DNA of 64,000 bases from Microthrixaceae bacterium. Its GTDB lineage: Bacteria; Actinomycetota; Acidimicrobiia; Acidimicrobiales; Microtrichaceae. Positions 1 through 8,368 of the stretch are shown here, in pieces. The stretch is from positions 1 through 64,000 of the forward strand of contig JADLFH010000068.1 of assembly GCA_020845705.1 (NCBI GenBank), in the 5' to 3' direction. Made by a program: the position numbers and the translations under genes. Within the stretch, counting starts at the first letter, position 1. Each line of letters starts with the position of its first letter. A model generated the notes under the pieces. It saw nothing but the letters and a program-made list of their open reading frames with translations, made no database searches and was not told where the DNA came from.

Positions 1-112
1 ACGCCTCGGCCAGAGCGTCGATCACCGCAGCGAGCCGGGCGGGTGACTCCGGGTGGTGTTGGCCGGTCTCGTGGTCGACGAGACGGGCGTCGGTCAACAA
101 CAGCACGCTCAC
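1..112 (-). CDS. Histone deacetylase family protein (5' end only)
   Basis: Only the first 37 codons are in the window, read on the minus strand from a GTG at 112-110. The peptide begins MSVLLLTDARLVDHETG and continues with HHPESPARLAAV, which matches the N-terminus of the AcuC/HdaH/HDAC family, where a His-Pro-Glu-x-Pro-x-Arg motif follows the first strand. Those zinc enzymes remove acetyl groups from proteins or small amides. The active-site residues lie outside the window, so activity cannot be judged. A TACGCT hexamer 7 bases before the GTG supports this start. The gene is divergent from the GNAT gene. Confidence 0.72.
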   Translation of the reverse strand, partial: MSVLLLTDARLVDHETGQHHPESPARLAAVIDALAEA

Positions 113-119
113 CGACCCG

Positions 120-125
120 AGCGTA
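120..125 (-). promoter_or_regulatory. Leaderless -10 box of the HDAC-family gene
   Basis: The minus strand reads TACGCT, followed by 7 bases and then the GTG start at 112. This is the spacing expected when transcription starts at or next to the start codon. Confidence 0.5.
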
Positions 126-145
126 GGCCCGGTGCATCCCTTGCC

Positions 146-151
146 TAGGGT
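146..151 (+). promoter_or_regulatory. Leaderless -10 box of the GNAT gene
   Basis: TAGGGT is followed by 10 bases and the ATG at 162. It faces the HDAC-gene hexamer only 20 bases away, so two divergent promoters share about 30 bases. Confidence 0.45.
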
Positions 152-161
152 GGTGCCCGAC

Positions 162-869
162 ATGTCGCGCCTGTCGACGATCTCATGGGGAGCGGAACGC
201 TTCCGGGTTGGCCCCTGGCACGTCGATGGCCGAGTGGCCTACATAGCCGGCTCGGCCGAGAACTTCCATCAGATGCCATCGCCCTCAGCAGTCGCGGGTG
301 TGCTCGACCGGCTGCGCATGGAGGGCTATGCGCGTGTCGTGACCAGCGCGATGCGCCCTCAGGAGATCCCGGCGTTCCTCGCCGCGGGTTTCGAGGAGCG
401 CGAACGGCTCATCGTGTTGGAGAGGCCGATCCGCCGCAACGAGAGAGCCCCCGCAGCGGAGATTCGTCGATGCAGGCGAGCCGACATGGACGAGGTACTT
501 CGGGTCGACCACGCTGCATTCACCAGACCATGGCAGCTCGACGGGATGGGGATCCGAGAAGCGCTCCACGCAACGCCGCACTCACGTCTGCGCATCGCGG
601 GCAAGAACGACGAGGTGCGCGGTTACGCAGTCTGTGGGCGAGCGGGGCGGACGGGCTACCTCCAACGACTCGCAGTCGACCCTCCCTGGCAGAGCAGGGG
701 GATCGGCCGAGCGCTGATCGCCGATGCGGTGGCATGGCTGTCGCGCCGGTGGGTCGCGGGGATACTCGTCAACACCCAGGAGACGAACAGGCGGGCGGTT
801 GACGTGTACCTGTCTCTCGGTTTCCGACCCAGCCCGTCGCGGTTGATCGTGTTGGAACGCGAGCTCTGA
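162..869 (+). CDS. GNAT family N-acetyltransferase
   Basis: This 235-residue protein has a C-terminal GNAT domain. Motif A is visible as LQRLAVDPPWQSRGIGRALI (the Q/R-x-x-G-x-G/A acetyl-CoA pyrophosphate loop), followed by NTQETNRRAVDVYLSLGF, which is typical of the RimI type. The N-terminal half is less conserved and may be a degenerate second GNAT fold. ATG 162 was chosen over an in-frame GTG at 132 because a TAGGGT hexamer lies just upstream of the ATG and would fall inside the longer reading. The stop overlaps the next start by one base (TGATG), so the gene is coupled to the DUF6049 gene. The acetyl acceptor is unknown. Confidence 0.8.
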   Translation: MSRLSTISWGAERFRVGPWHVDGRVAYIAGSAENFHQMPSPSAVAGVLDRLRMEGYARVVTSAMRPQEIPAFLAAGFEERERLIVLERPIRRNERAPAAEIRRCRRADMDEVLRVDHAAFTRPWQLDGMGIREALHATPHSRLRIAGKNDEVRGYAVCGRAGRTGYLQRLAVDPPWQSRGIGRALIADAVAWLSRRWVAGILVNTQETNRRAVDVYLSLGFRPSPSRLIVLEREL

Positions 870-2872
870 TGCGGCGGATGGGCCTCGCCACGCGAACCGT
901 CGTCGTCCTCGTCGCCGTGTTCATCATGTCCACGCCTCCTGTCGGCGCCCAGCCGGACGAGAATCCGCTGCCATATGCCACCGTCAGCGCCACGACTCCA
1001 TGGGTCGCGCCCGACGGAGACTGGCGAGTTGAGCTGACCTTGGAGCGAGAACCGCCCAGCGGTACCCACCTCCGCTATGCGATTCATCAGCCGCTACCCG
1101 CCAAAGGCCTTCGTGACCGGATTCAGGAGAGCGTCTCGGGTGGGAACCTCGGCCCCAGCCTCCACAACGCTGTGTCGTTGCCGTTGGATCAGCTCCGCAA
1201 CGGGCCCACCGTGTCGCTCACGGTTGCGATCCGCTCCAAGACCGGTGCCGACGACAGGGCACTCTTGCCGAACGCGGGAATCCACCCTGTCGCTGTTGAG
1301 CTCCTCGGCGCCGGCGACGCCGTGCTCTTCCGCCAGGTGCTCTTCCTGACACGCCTGCCCGAGACGACCGAGGCTCCACCACTGCGGGTTGCTCCGGTAC
1401 TTCAGATCCAGGTCCCACCGATCGTGGAGCCCGACTGGACGGCGACGCTGCACCCCGAGGCGATACATGCCATCGACAGCGCCGCAGAGGTGCTCGAGGC
1501 GCATCGCTCGGTTCCGGTGAGCCTCGTCATCGATCCACAGCTCTTCGGCACTGCGGCTTTCCTCGAAGATCCGGGGGCGACAGCGGCCATCGCCCGGCTC
1601 AGCGCCGCGGTCGCAGAACGCCCCGTCCTGCGATCACCCTGGGTGCCGGTTGATCTCGCATCGGTTGTCAGCTCAGGTGGCGACGCGACGCTGAACGCCT
1701 CGTTGGCATCTGCCCAACAGGCGACGGCCCATGAGCTCGGCCAGACTCCCGAGATCGAGACATGGCCGATCGACCCGACGATCGGCCCCGAGACGCTGGA
1801 TCTGCTGCGATCACTCGACGTGGAGCACATGCTCGTGCGAGCCGACCAGCTCGTTGCGGACAGTCCGGACCCCCTTGAGCTGGCAGGCAGGAAGATCCAC
1901 CTGGGTAGCGTCAACAGCGGGATCGACGCCCTCGTCGTCGATCCGAGGGTCCAGGCTCGCATTGGTGACCCCCGCTCAACCCCCGCGCTCGCCACGCACC
2001 TCGCCGTCACCGAGTTGGCGGGAATCTGGTTCAGCCTTCCCAGAGGCGTCACCGGAGCAAGCGTCATCGATCTGTCAGGGATCGACGACGCAGTGGCGAC
2101 GGAGCTCCTCGGAATCCTCGAGCAGTCCACGGGTCGGTTGTTCACACCTTCCACCATGCGGGCTGCCACCGCAGATGCCACAGCCGCCACGACAACGGTG
2201 CGGCGCCGCCGAGAGCCCGTCGTGCGCCAACTCGTGAGGCGAGACGATTCCGGTGTCGGACCTATCGCCGCGGAGCTCATCCGTCTCCGCCGCCGAGCAG
2301 CCTCCTACCACTCGACGATGCAGGACCCACCCACCACGGCACCACTCGAACAGCTTCTGTTGACGGTCCAGCACCGGGACATGGATGCAAGCCGCCAGCT
2401 CCATTCGTTGGCCGCTGCCGGCCGCCGCATCGACGACGACCTGGCACGTCTCGTCCCTCCACCAACTCGCACCTACACGATGACTGCGCGCACGGCGAAG
2501 CTGCCCCTCCGCATCACCAACAACAACGATCGCCCCACCACGGTTCTCGTCCGCTTCATCGGTCGTCGACTGGAGGTGAACGGTGGACGTGCGCTGCGCA
2601 TCGTGCTCCAGCCGGGTTCCAACTCCTTCAGGGTTCCGGTGCTGGTCCGCACCTCCGGCGACTTCACCACACGGATGGAGATCCGGACTGCGGACGATCG
2701 CATCTCGATCGCGGAGACCGACATCCGGGTCCGCTCCACGGCCTTCAGTGGCATCGGGGTCCTCCTCGGCGGGGGCGCGCTGGTGTTCCTGGTGATCTGG
2801 TGGGCGATCACGATCCGCCGGGATCGCCGCGCTCGACACGCCGAGCCGCCCGGAGAGACCACCGCGGCCTAG
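869..2872 (+). CDS. DUF6049 family secreted/membrane protein
   Basis: This 667-residue protein has an N-terminal signal peptide (residues 1-28, ending VGAQP), a long extracytoplasmic region, one transmembrane helix near residues 633-652 and a short basic cytoplasmic tail. Its architecture and position match the actinobacterial DUF6049 family (Rv3909 in M. tuberculosis), which normally sits directly upstream of murJ. The molecular role is not established; proximity to cell-wall genes suggests envelope assembly. Here the next gene, 25 bases downstream, is a Ser/Thr kinase instead of murJ. The start ATG overlaps the GNAT stop by one base. Confidence 0.75.
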   Translation: MRRMGLATRTVVVLVAVFIMSTPPVGAQPDENPLPYATVSATTPWVAPDGDWRVELTLEREPPSGTHLRYAIHQPLPAKGLRDRIQESVSGGNLGPSLHNAVSLPLDQLRNGPTVSLTVAIRSKTGADDRALLPNAGIHPVAVELLGAGDAVLFRQVLFLTRLPETTEAPPLRVAPVLQIQVPPIVEPDWTATLHPEAIHAIDSAAEVLEAHRSVPVSLVIDPQLFGTAAFLEDPGATAAIARLSAAVAERPVLRSPWVPVDLASVVSSGGDATLNASLASAQQATAHELGQTPEIETWPIDPTIGPETLDLLRSLDVEHMLVRADQLVADSPDPLELAGRKIHLGSVNSGIDALVVDPRVQARIGDPRSTPALATHLAVTELAGIWFSLPRGVTGASVIDLSGIDDAVATELLGILEQSTGRLFTPSTMRAATADATAATTTVRRRREPVVRQLVRRDDSGVGPIAAELIRLRRRAASYHSTMQDPPTTAPLEQLLLTVQHRDMDASRQLHSLAAAGRRIDDDLARLVPPPTRTYTMTARTAKLPLRITNNNDRPTTVLVRFIGRRLEVNGGRALRIVLQPGSNSFRVPVLVRTSGDFTTRMEIRTADDRISIAETDIRVRSTAFSGIGVLLGGGALVFLVIWWAITIRRDRRARHAEPPGETTAA

Positions 2873-2882
2873 CACCCGCCGA

Positions 2883-2888
2883 TAGCGT
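2883..2888 (+). promoter_or_regulatory. Leaderless -10 box of the Ser/Thr kinase gene
   Basis: TAGCGT, then 9 bases, then the GTG at 2898. No Shine-Dalgarno sequence is present in between. Confidence 0.5.
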
Positions 2889-2897
2889 GACATCCAA

Positions 2898-4421
2898 GTG
2901 ACCGAGTCGACCCATACCACGGTGCCGACGGCCGGCTCACTCATCGGTGGGCGCTACCGCCTCGATGAGCTCGCCGGCACAGGCGGCATGGCACAGGTCT
3001 GGGCGGCCACGGACACGGTTCTGGGTCGCCGGGTTGCAGTGAAGATCCTCCATCCGCATCTCCGTTCCGACGAGGGACTCCTTCGTCGTTTCCGTCAGGA
3101 AGGCCGTCTCTCCGCACGGCTGACGGATCCGAACATCGTGGGGGTGTTCGACACGGTCGCAACGCCCGACGCGGACGCCATCGTCATGGAGTTGGTCGAG
3201 GGTTCGACGTTGCGCCGACTGCTGGACGAGTCGGGGCGTCTGAGCGCCGGGCTCGTGGTGGACATCGGGTGTCGCGTGGCCGACGCACTCGAAGTTGCCC
3301 ACCGCAACGATCTGACCCATCGTGACATCAAACCCGCGAACATCCTGTTGTGTGCCGACGGGGGCGTGAAGGTGGCCGACTTCGGGATCGCCAAGACCGG
3401 AGGCCTCGACGACCTGACCCGTGACGGGACTCTGCTGGGTACTGCCACATATCTCGCGCCCGAACAGCTCCGCGGGGCTCCCACTGACGGACGCACCGAC
3501 CTCTTCTCGCTCGGAGTCGTTCTCTACGAAGCAGCGTGTGGTCGCCCTCCGTTCACCGGCGAGACGGAGGCCGCGCGGGCCATTCAACGTCTCCATCACA
3601 TCCCCACCCCACCCCACCGCGTGGTGCCCGGCATCCCGCCTTCCCTGTCGCGCTGCATCATGCACGCCCTCGAGCGCGATCCCTCCCACCGACCGGCCAC
3701 CGCCGGTGAGTTCAGAGCTGAGCTGGCCGACAGCCTCGAGCCAACGACACCACAGGTGGGTCTCGGGGCGGGGAGCGCTGCGAACCTACGGAGGGCGCCG
3801 GGCCGGCGCGAGCGTGCGCGCCGGCGCACCCCCCGGCGGAGCCGGCTGGGAGTGGCCGTCGTGTTCATGCTCATCGGCGGATCGCTCGCACTCATCGCGG
3901 CGCTCCTACACGACGAGGTCATCACCGGCGGGCGGTCACCAACAACCTCGGCCGCCACACCACCCACATCGGGAAGGCTGGTCATTCCCGTGATCGACAT
4001 CTCGACATTCGATCCCGCCGGCACCGGTGCGCCAGGCGAGAACGACGATCGGGTCGGGGCCGTCATCGACGACGATCCCACCACTGCGTGGCGTACCGAG
4101 CGCTACCAACGACGTAACTTCGCCAACAAGCCAGGCGTCGGACTCCTGCTGGAGCTTCCCAGGATTGCGCGATTGCAGGCGCTCGAGATCGAATCACCAA
4201 GCCGTGGTTGGAGCGCCGCCGCCTACGTCCTCGACAAGGCGCCCACCGCCCCGCCATCAACTCCGCCTGCCTCGTCGCTCGATGACATCGAGGGGAGCGC
4301 CTCGTTCAGCTTGGGCGGCCGCCGCGGGCGACACATCCTCGTGTGGATCACCGGGCTCGGCGAAGGGCAGCCGCGCTTCCATGTCGAGATCGCCGGTGTG
4401 CGAGTCATCGGCGACCCGTGA
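2898..4421 (+). CDS. Membrane Ser/Thr protein kinase with extracellular C-terminal domain
   Basis: This 507-residue protein carries a PknB-type kinase domain at about residues 20-280. Visible features are the glycine loop GTGGMAQVW (27-35), catalytic lysine K49 in VAVK, the HRDIKPAN catalytic loop with D143, DFG at 161-163, and APEQ. All catalytic residues are present, so it should be active. A basic juxtamembrane stretch, a transmembrane helix near 318-337 and an extracellular discoidin-like domain follow (residues about 370-507). The layout resembles the C-terminal half of mycobacterial MurJ (Rv3910), whose kinase-like domain is degenerate. Here the kinase is free-standing and no MurJ membrane part is present. 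The stop overlaps the sigma-factor start (GTGA). Confidence 0.85.
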   Translation: MTESTHTTVPTAGSLIGGRYRLDELAGTGGMAQVWAATDTVLGRRVAVKILHPHLRSDEGLLRRFRQEGRLSARLTDPNIVGVFDTVATPDADAIVMELVEGSTLRRLLDESGRLSAGLVVDIGCRVADALEVAHRNDLTHRDIKPANILLCADGGVKVADFGIAKTGGLDDLTRDGTLLGTATYLAPEQLRGAPTDGRTDLFSLGVVLYEAACGRPPFTGETEAARAIQRLHHIPTPPHRVVPGIPPSLSRCIMHALERDPSHRPATAGEFRAELADSLEPTTPQVGLGAGSAANLRRAPGRRERARRRTPRRSRLGVAVVFMLIGGSLALIAALLHDEVITGGRSPTTSAATPPTSGRLVIPVIDISTFDPAGTGAPGENDDRVGAVIDDDPTTAWRTERYQRRNFANKPGVGLLLELPRIARLQALEIESPSRGWSAAAYVLDKAPTAPPSTPPASSLDDIEGSASFSLGGRRGRHILVWITGLGEGQPRFHVEIAGVRVIGDP

Positions 4422-5008
4422 GTCGGCGCCGACCCCTCCGTTGGAAGACCGACAGCGAACTCGTCTCCGCCGCCGGTGAAGGCGACCGCGAGGCCGCCAC
4501 GCTGCTACTCGAGCGTCACTACGACCGGATCGCGGTGATCTCGCGTCGGATGATGGCCAGTCCCACCGACGCCGAGGACGCCACGCAACAAGCCCTGATT
4601 GCGGTGTCACGGGGCCTTCGGGGCTTTGACGGTCGCTCAGCGGTGTCCACCTGGATACATCGCGTGACCGTCAACGCATGTCTCGACGAGCTCAGGAAGA
4701 GCGCCCGTCGGCCCCTGCCGGTGGATCCGGTCGACCAAGCTGAGCGCGGGGCGTCGTTCGAGCCCGACCATGCAGGCGTCATCTCGGATCGTGACGCCAT
4801 CGACCATGCGATGTCACAGGTTGCCGTCGAGTTCCGAACCGCCGTGGTGCTTCGCGATGTGTGCGGTCTCGACTACGACGAGATCGCCGCGATCCTCGAC
4901 ATCCCGGGTGGCACCGTTCGCTCACGGATCTCGCGTGGGCGCCGGGAGTTGAGGGATCGGCTCGGGAACCAACAGGGTGTCGGGGGCGTCCAAGGGTTGG
5001 AACCATGA
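4418..5008 (+). CDS. sigM: ECF RNA polymerase sigma factor, SigM-like
   Basis: This 196-residue sigma-70-family factor has region 2 (LLERHYDRIAVISRRMMASPTDAEDATQ...) and region 4 (AVVLRDVCGLDYDEIAAILDIPGGTVRSRISRGR, a helix-turn-helix that reads the -35 element). The start is the GTG at 4418, which overlaps the kinase stop as GTGA. An in-frame start further upstream would lie inside the kinase gene. The order kinase, sigma, anti-sigma, trxB, trxA matches the mycobacterial sigM locus, so the SigM assignment rests mostly on synteny. The stop overlaps the next start as ATGA, as expected for a sigma/anti-sigma pair. Confidence 0.82.
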   Translation: MSRRRPLRWKTDSELVSAAGEGDREAATLLLERHYDRIAVISRRMMASPTDAEDATQQALIAVSRGLRGFDGRSAVSTWIHRVTVNACLDELRKSARRPLPVDPVDQAERGASFEPDHAGVISDRDAIDHAMSQVAVEFRTAVVLRDVCGLDYDEIAAILDIPGGTVRSRISRGRRELRDRLGNQQGVGGVQGLEP

Positions 5009-5709
5009 GTGATTCACCCGAGCCCGACCTCGACGACTTCATTGTCGCGATGCTGCGAGATGTCGATGAGACCCCCGCGGCTGTCCGTACGCGACAGATC
5101 GCAACGGCCGTCAGACACCTCAGGGTCGAGTCCTCCACACCATCCCGAGTCCGCCGGCTGGGAGTCGCTGCCACGATCCTTCTGGTCGTAGGTGGGATCG
5201 TTGTCCTCGCCACCAACAGCGCTGAGAGGCGCTCCGATGAGACCATCTCCGTGGCAGGCCTGGCCGACGGTGCTGGATCAGGCGACGCCGCAGAGGTGCG
5301 CGATGACGGCAGCAAGACCCGAGATGAGGGTTCTGACGCCTTTTCGGCGGACGTGTCAACGGAGGCGACAACGAGCACCCTCGCCACGGCTCCGGCGGCA
5401 GGAGCGCAGTCCTCGCCCGAGCAGGCGATGAACTTCGTGGAGCTCGGCGAGTTCGCCGACATCGAGGCCGCGCGACACGCCGCCGTTGACGCCCATTCGC
5501 TCGAATCCTCCAAACCGGAGGCCGCTGATCGTTCGACCCTGCCCTCTGTAGGTGTCGTGGCTTGTCCACTACCCCCTGATGTCGGCTCTCCCCTCTGGTG
5601 GGGGACTGGGACCATTGGCGGTCACCCATACGTCATGGCGGTGGTGCGGAATTCGGGATCCGGGACCCGGGCTCTGGTCACGCCGATCGGTGCCTGTGCC
5701 TGGTCGTGA
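5005..5709 (+). CDS. Probable membrane anti-sigma factor (RsmA-like by position)
   Basis: This 234-residue protein has a short cytoplasmic N-terminal segment (about 50 residues), one transmembrane helix (LGVAATILLVVGGIVVLA, about residues 52-70) and an extracytoplasmic region rich in Ser, Thr and acidic residues. It directly follows the ECF sigma gene with an ATGA overlap, the normal arrangement for a cognate anti-sigma factor that holds the sigma at the membrane. No His-x3-Cys-x2-Cys zinc motif is present in the N-terminal segment, so it would be a non-ZAS type. Sequence alone does not prove sigma binding. Confidence 0.65.
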   Translation: MSDSPEPDLDDFIVAMLRDVDETPAAVRTRQIATAVRHLRVESSTPSRVRRLGVAATILLVVGGIVVLATNSAERRSDETISVAGLADGAGSGDAAEVRDDGSKTRDEGSDAFSADVSTEATTSTLATAPAAGAQSSPEQAMNFVELGEFADIEAARHAAVDAHSLESSKPEAADRSTLPSVGVVACPLPPDVGSPLWWGTGTIGGHPYVMAVVRNSGSGTRALVTPIGACAWS

Positions 5710-5719
5710 ACCGATCTCG

Positions 5720-5725
5720 TAGGCT
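5720..5725 (+). promoter_or_regulatory. Leaderless -10 box of the small membrane protein gene
   Basis: TAGGCT is followed by 7 bases and the ATG at 5733. Confidence 0.48.
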
Positions 5726-5732
5726 GCGGGCC

Positions 5733-6053
5733 ATGTCCGCTGCACCGCCACCCGCGAGCCCCTCCTCGGAGGAGACCGACTGGACCGATCAGGTTGCCGA
5801 CCTGATCGTCGATGTGGTCGATCGGATCCACGACCGAACCACAGGACCACTGATCCAGGCATCCCGCTGGCTCGTCTACGGAACGGTGGCTCTTTTCATC
5901 GGTATGGTTCTCATTGTTTTGGGAATCATTCTCATTGGGCGTCTCCTGGGTCTTCTTCCGCTCGACATCTGGATCCCCTACACCGTCATCGGTGCACTGT
6001 TCACGTTCGGCGGACTGGTTTTGTGGGGTCGCCGCGGGACGGAGACAGCGTGA
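5733..6053 (+). CDS. Small two-helix membrane protein, function unknown
   Basis: This 106-residue protein has an acidic, Pro/Ser-rich N-terminus and two hydrophobic helices (about 51-73 and 82-100) joined by a short loop. I do not recognise a named family. It lies between the anti-sigma gene and trxB, and its stop overlaps the trxB start (GTGA), so the two are likely co-translated. Its own leaderless -10 hexamer suggests a second promoter feeding trxB and trxA. The topology resembles small holin-like or thioredoxin-operon membrane proteins, but nothing shows a specific role. Confidence 0.65.
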   Translation: MSAAPPPASPSSEETDWTDQVADLIVDVVDRIHDRTTGPLIQASRWLVYGTVALFIGMVLIVLGIILIGRLLGLLPLDIWIPYTVIGALFTFGGLVLWGRRGTETA

Positions 6054-7018
6054 GTGGCGAGATACGAGATGTGATCATCATCGGGTCGGGTCCGGCGGGG
6101 TTGACCGCTGCGATATACACCGGCCGCGCCAACCTCGGGCCACTGGTGCTCGAGGGTGAGCCCTCCTCCACGGGTGATCAGCCCGGTGGACAACTGATGC
6201 TGACCACGGAGATAGAGAACTACCCCGGCTTCCCCACGGGGATCATGGGTCCGGATCTCATGATGGGTTTCCGCGAACAGGCGGCCAGGTTCGGGGCGGA
6301 GATCCAGACCGTCAAGGCCAGCCGGGTCGAACTCACGAACGGTCCACCCTTTGGTGTTTGGGTCGGGGATCCCACTGCGGAAGAACCAACGCACTGCGCC
6401 AGGTCAATCATCATCGCCACCGGGGCACAGGCTCTCATGTTGGGATTGCCGGCCGAAGAGCGGCTGATCGGCCACGGCTATTCCACCTGCGCCACATGTG
6501 ATGGCTTCTTCTTCCGTGACCAGGACATCGCTGTGGTCGGCGGAGGGGACTCGGCGGTGGAGGAAGCGACCTTCCTCACAAGGTTCGCCAGATCGGTCAC
6601 CATCATCCACCGACGCGACACTCTCCGAGCGTCGAAGATCATGCGTGATCGGGCTTTCAACAACGAAAAGATGCGGTTTCTGTGGAACTCGGTAGTGACA
6701 GACCTAAAGGGTGAGTCGAAGGTTGAAGGTGTTGAGATCCAGAACGTGGAGACCGGCGAGCGGACGGTCCACCCTTTCACAGGCCTGTTCGTCGCAATCG
6801 GCCATCGACCCAACACGGGCTTGTTCGAAGGACAGCTCGAAACCCACCCGAACGGATACCTCAAGACCGTGCCCGGGCGCACTGCAACCAACCTTGCAGG
6901 TGTATTCGCATGCGGCGACGTGCAGGACGATTTCTACCGTCAGGCCATCACCGCCGCCGGCTCTGGCTGTTCTGCCGCCATCGAGGCAGAACGATGGCTC
7001 GAAGCAAACCCACTCTGA
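6050..7018 (+). CDS. trxB: Thioredoxin-disulfide reductase
   Basis: This 322-residue FAD enzyme transfers electrons from NADPH to thioredoxin. It shows the FAD dinucleotide fold GSGPAG (12-17), the redox-active pair CATC (C147 and C150), the NADPH fold GGGDSAVEEA, and the C-terminal ACGDVQDDFYRQAITAAGSG FAD contact. Length is normal for the low-Mr family. The start GTG 6050 overlaps the previous stop as GTGA. trxA follows 21 bases after the stop, giving a complete cytosolic thioredoxin system next to a sigma factor, as in the mycobacterial trxB2-trxC locus. Confidence 0.96.
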   Translation: MSGEIRDVIIIGSGPAGLTAAIYTGRANLGPLVLEGEPSSTGDQPGGQLMLTTEIENYPGFPTGIMGPDLMMGFREQAARFGAEIQTVKASRVELTNGPPFGVWVGDPTAEEPTHCARSIIIATGAQALMLGLPAEERLIGHGYSTCATCDGFFFRDQDIAVVGGGDSAVEEATFLTRFARSVTIIHRRDTLRASKIMRDRAFNNEKMRFLWNSVVTDLKGESKVEGVEIQNVETGERTVHPFTGLFVAIGHRPNTGLFEGQLETHPNGYLKTVPGRTATNLAGVFACGDVQDDFYRQAITAAGSGCSAAIEAERWLEANPL

Positions 7019-7039
7019 ATCAACTGAGAGAGGATCACC

Positions 7040-7366
7040 ATGTCCGAGCATGTGCAGACCTTTACGGAAGCCACGTTCCAGGAAGTCATCGGTGCCGCGT
7101 CCACTCCGGTCGTGGTGGACTTCTGGGCGGTGTGGTGCACACCATGCAAGATGATCGCGCCGATCCTCGACGAGATCGCCTCCGAGAACCCCGACAAGCT
7201 ATTGGTCGGGAAGGTGAACGTTGACGAGAACCCAACCTTGGCACGCGACTTCGACGTCATGAGCATTCCCACGATCCTCGTCTTCGAAGACGGGCTCGTT
7301 AAGCACCGGATCGTCGGTGCTCGGGGAAAGCCTCAGATGCTCGAAGAGCTTGCCGAGTTCCTTTAG
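7040..7366 (+). CDS. trxA: Thioredoxin
   Basis: This 108-residue thioredoxin has the active site WCTPC (C33 and C36). That differs slightly from the usual WCGPC; Thr in the second position is common in actinobacterial homologues. The cis-Pro region IPTILVF and the family length are normal. A GAGAGGAT ribosome-binding site precedes the ATG. The protein is the disulfide reductant reduced by the upstream TrxB. The stop is followed 12 bases later by the amidase-like gene. Confidence 0.96.
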   Translation: MSEHVQTFTEATFQEVIGAASTPVVVDFWAVWCTPCKMIAPILDEIASENPDKLLVGKVNVDENPTLARDFDVMSIPTILVFEDGLVKHRIVGARGKPQMLEELAEFL

Positions 7367-7378
7367 AAAGGCCCTCCC

Positions 7379-8368
7379 GTGGGGGAGGTTCGAGAAGTCC
7401 CAAGCACCTCGCTTCCGCTCGCCGCTGGAGATCACGGCCCGGCGGTTCGCGACCTCACAGCCCGACTCCGAGCTGCGGGATTCGATCCAGGACATGAGCT
7501 CTCCTCCTTCGGCCCCACCACAGAACGCGCCCTCCGTGCTTTCCAGGCGTCTCGAGGGCTCGATGTCGCCGGAACCTGTGACAAGGACACCTGGCTGGCG
7601 TTGGTTGAGGCCGGCTTCGCCTTTGGTGACCGCCTGCTCTACCTCACCTCGCCGATGCTTCGAGGCGACGACGTGGCCGAGCTCCAGCTCCGCCTCGGGG
7701 CGCTCGGGTTCGACGCGGGACGAGTCGATGGGATCTTCGGACCCACCACCCAGTCCGCCCTGTTGGAGTTCCAGCAGAACATGGGTCTGGTCAGCGACGA
7801 GGTCTGTGGACCAGAAACAGTCGCCGCTCTCAAGCGGCTCCAGCCACGAGCCGGCACGACGAGTGTCGCCGGAGTTCGCGAACGTCACCGCCTTCGCCAG
7901 CGCGCGTCAGCCCTGACACGCAGGATCGCGATTGCCCACCTCGGCGATGCCGATGCCCTGGTGGGGGTACTCGCCGGCGATCTCCGGAGAATCGGGGCTC
8001 GGGTGACGATCATCCAAACCGACGACTGGTCATCTGCCGCCCAGGCGGCGAATGATTTCGACGCCGAGGTCTGCATCGCCGTTTCGATCGGGTCAGGTGC
8101 CGGGTGTGAGACGGCCTACTTCGAAACCACCGGCTTCCACTCCTCCGGTGGATCACAGCTTGCCCACCTCATCGCCGCGGAACTTCCCAGCAACCCACGG
8201 TGGCCACTCACCACAGTGGTGGGCAAGCGCCTTCCGATCTTGCGTGAGACCCGCGCCCCGACAGTGGCCGTGCGAATAGGACCCGCTGACGAGGTCGCTG
8301 ATCAGGGCTCGCTACTGGCAGCCTCGGTCGCCAGAGCGATCTCGAGCTGGTCATCCGCACCCTGCTGA
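7379..8368 (+). CDS. CwlM-like peptidoglycan-binding protein with degenerate amidase domain
   Basis: This 329-residue protein without a signal peptide has two PG_binding_1 modules (about 15-75 with FGPTTERALRAFQ, and 92-155 with DGIFGPTTQSALLEFQ), followed by a domain shaped like N-acetylmuramoyl-L-alanine amidase type 3 (about 180-325). The zinc ligands of that family (first His in DPGHGG, Glu, and His in SIHAN) are missing: the matching strands read IAIAHLGDADA and IAVSIGSGAG. The position after trxA is that of mycobacterial cwlM, a cytoplasmic activator of MurA, not a hydrolase. A regulatory role is inferred from the missing ligands, the synteny and the absence of a secretion signal. The GTG start is 12 bases after trxA, with AAAGG upstream. 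Confidence 0.78.
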   Translation: MGEVREVPSTSLPLAAGDHGPAVRDLTARLRAAGFDPGHELSSFGPTTERALRAFQASRGLDVAGTCDKDTWLALVEAGFAFGDRLLYLTSPMLRGDDVAELQLRLGALGFDAGRVDGIFGPTTQSALLEFQQNMGLVSDEVCGPETVAALKRLQPRAGTTSVAGVRERHRLRQRASALTRRIAIAHLGDADALVGVLAGDLRRIGARVTIIQTDDWSSAAQAANDFDAEVCIAVSIGSGAGCETAYFETTGFHSSGGSQLAHLIAAELPSNPRWPLTTVVGKRLPILRETRAPTVAVRIGPADEVADQGSLLAASVARAISSWSSAPC

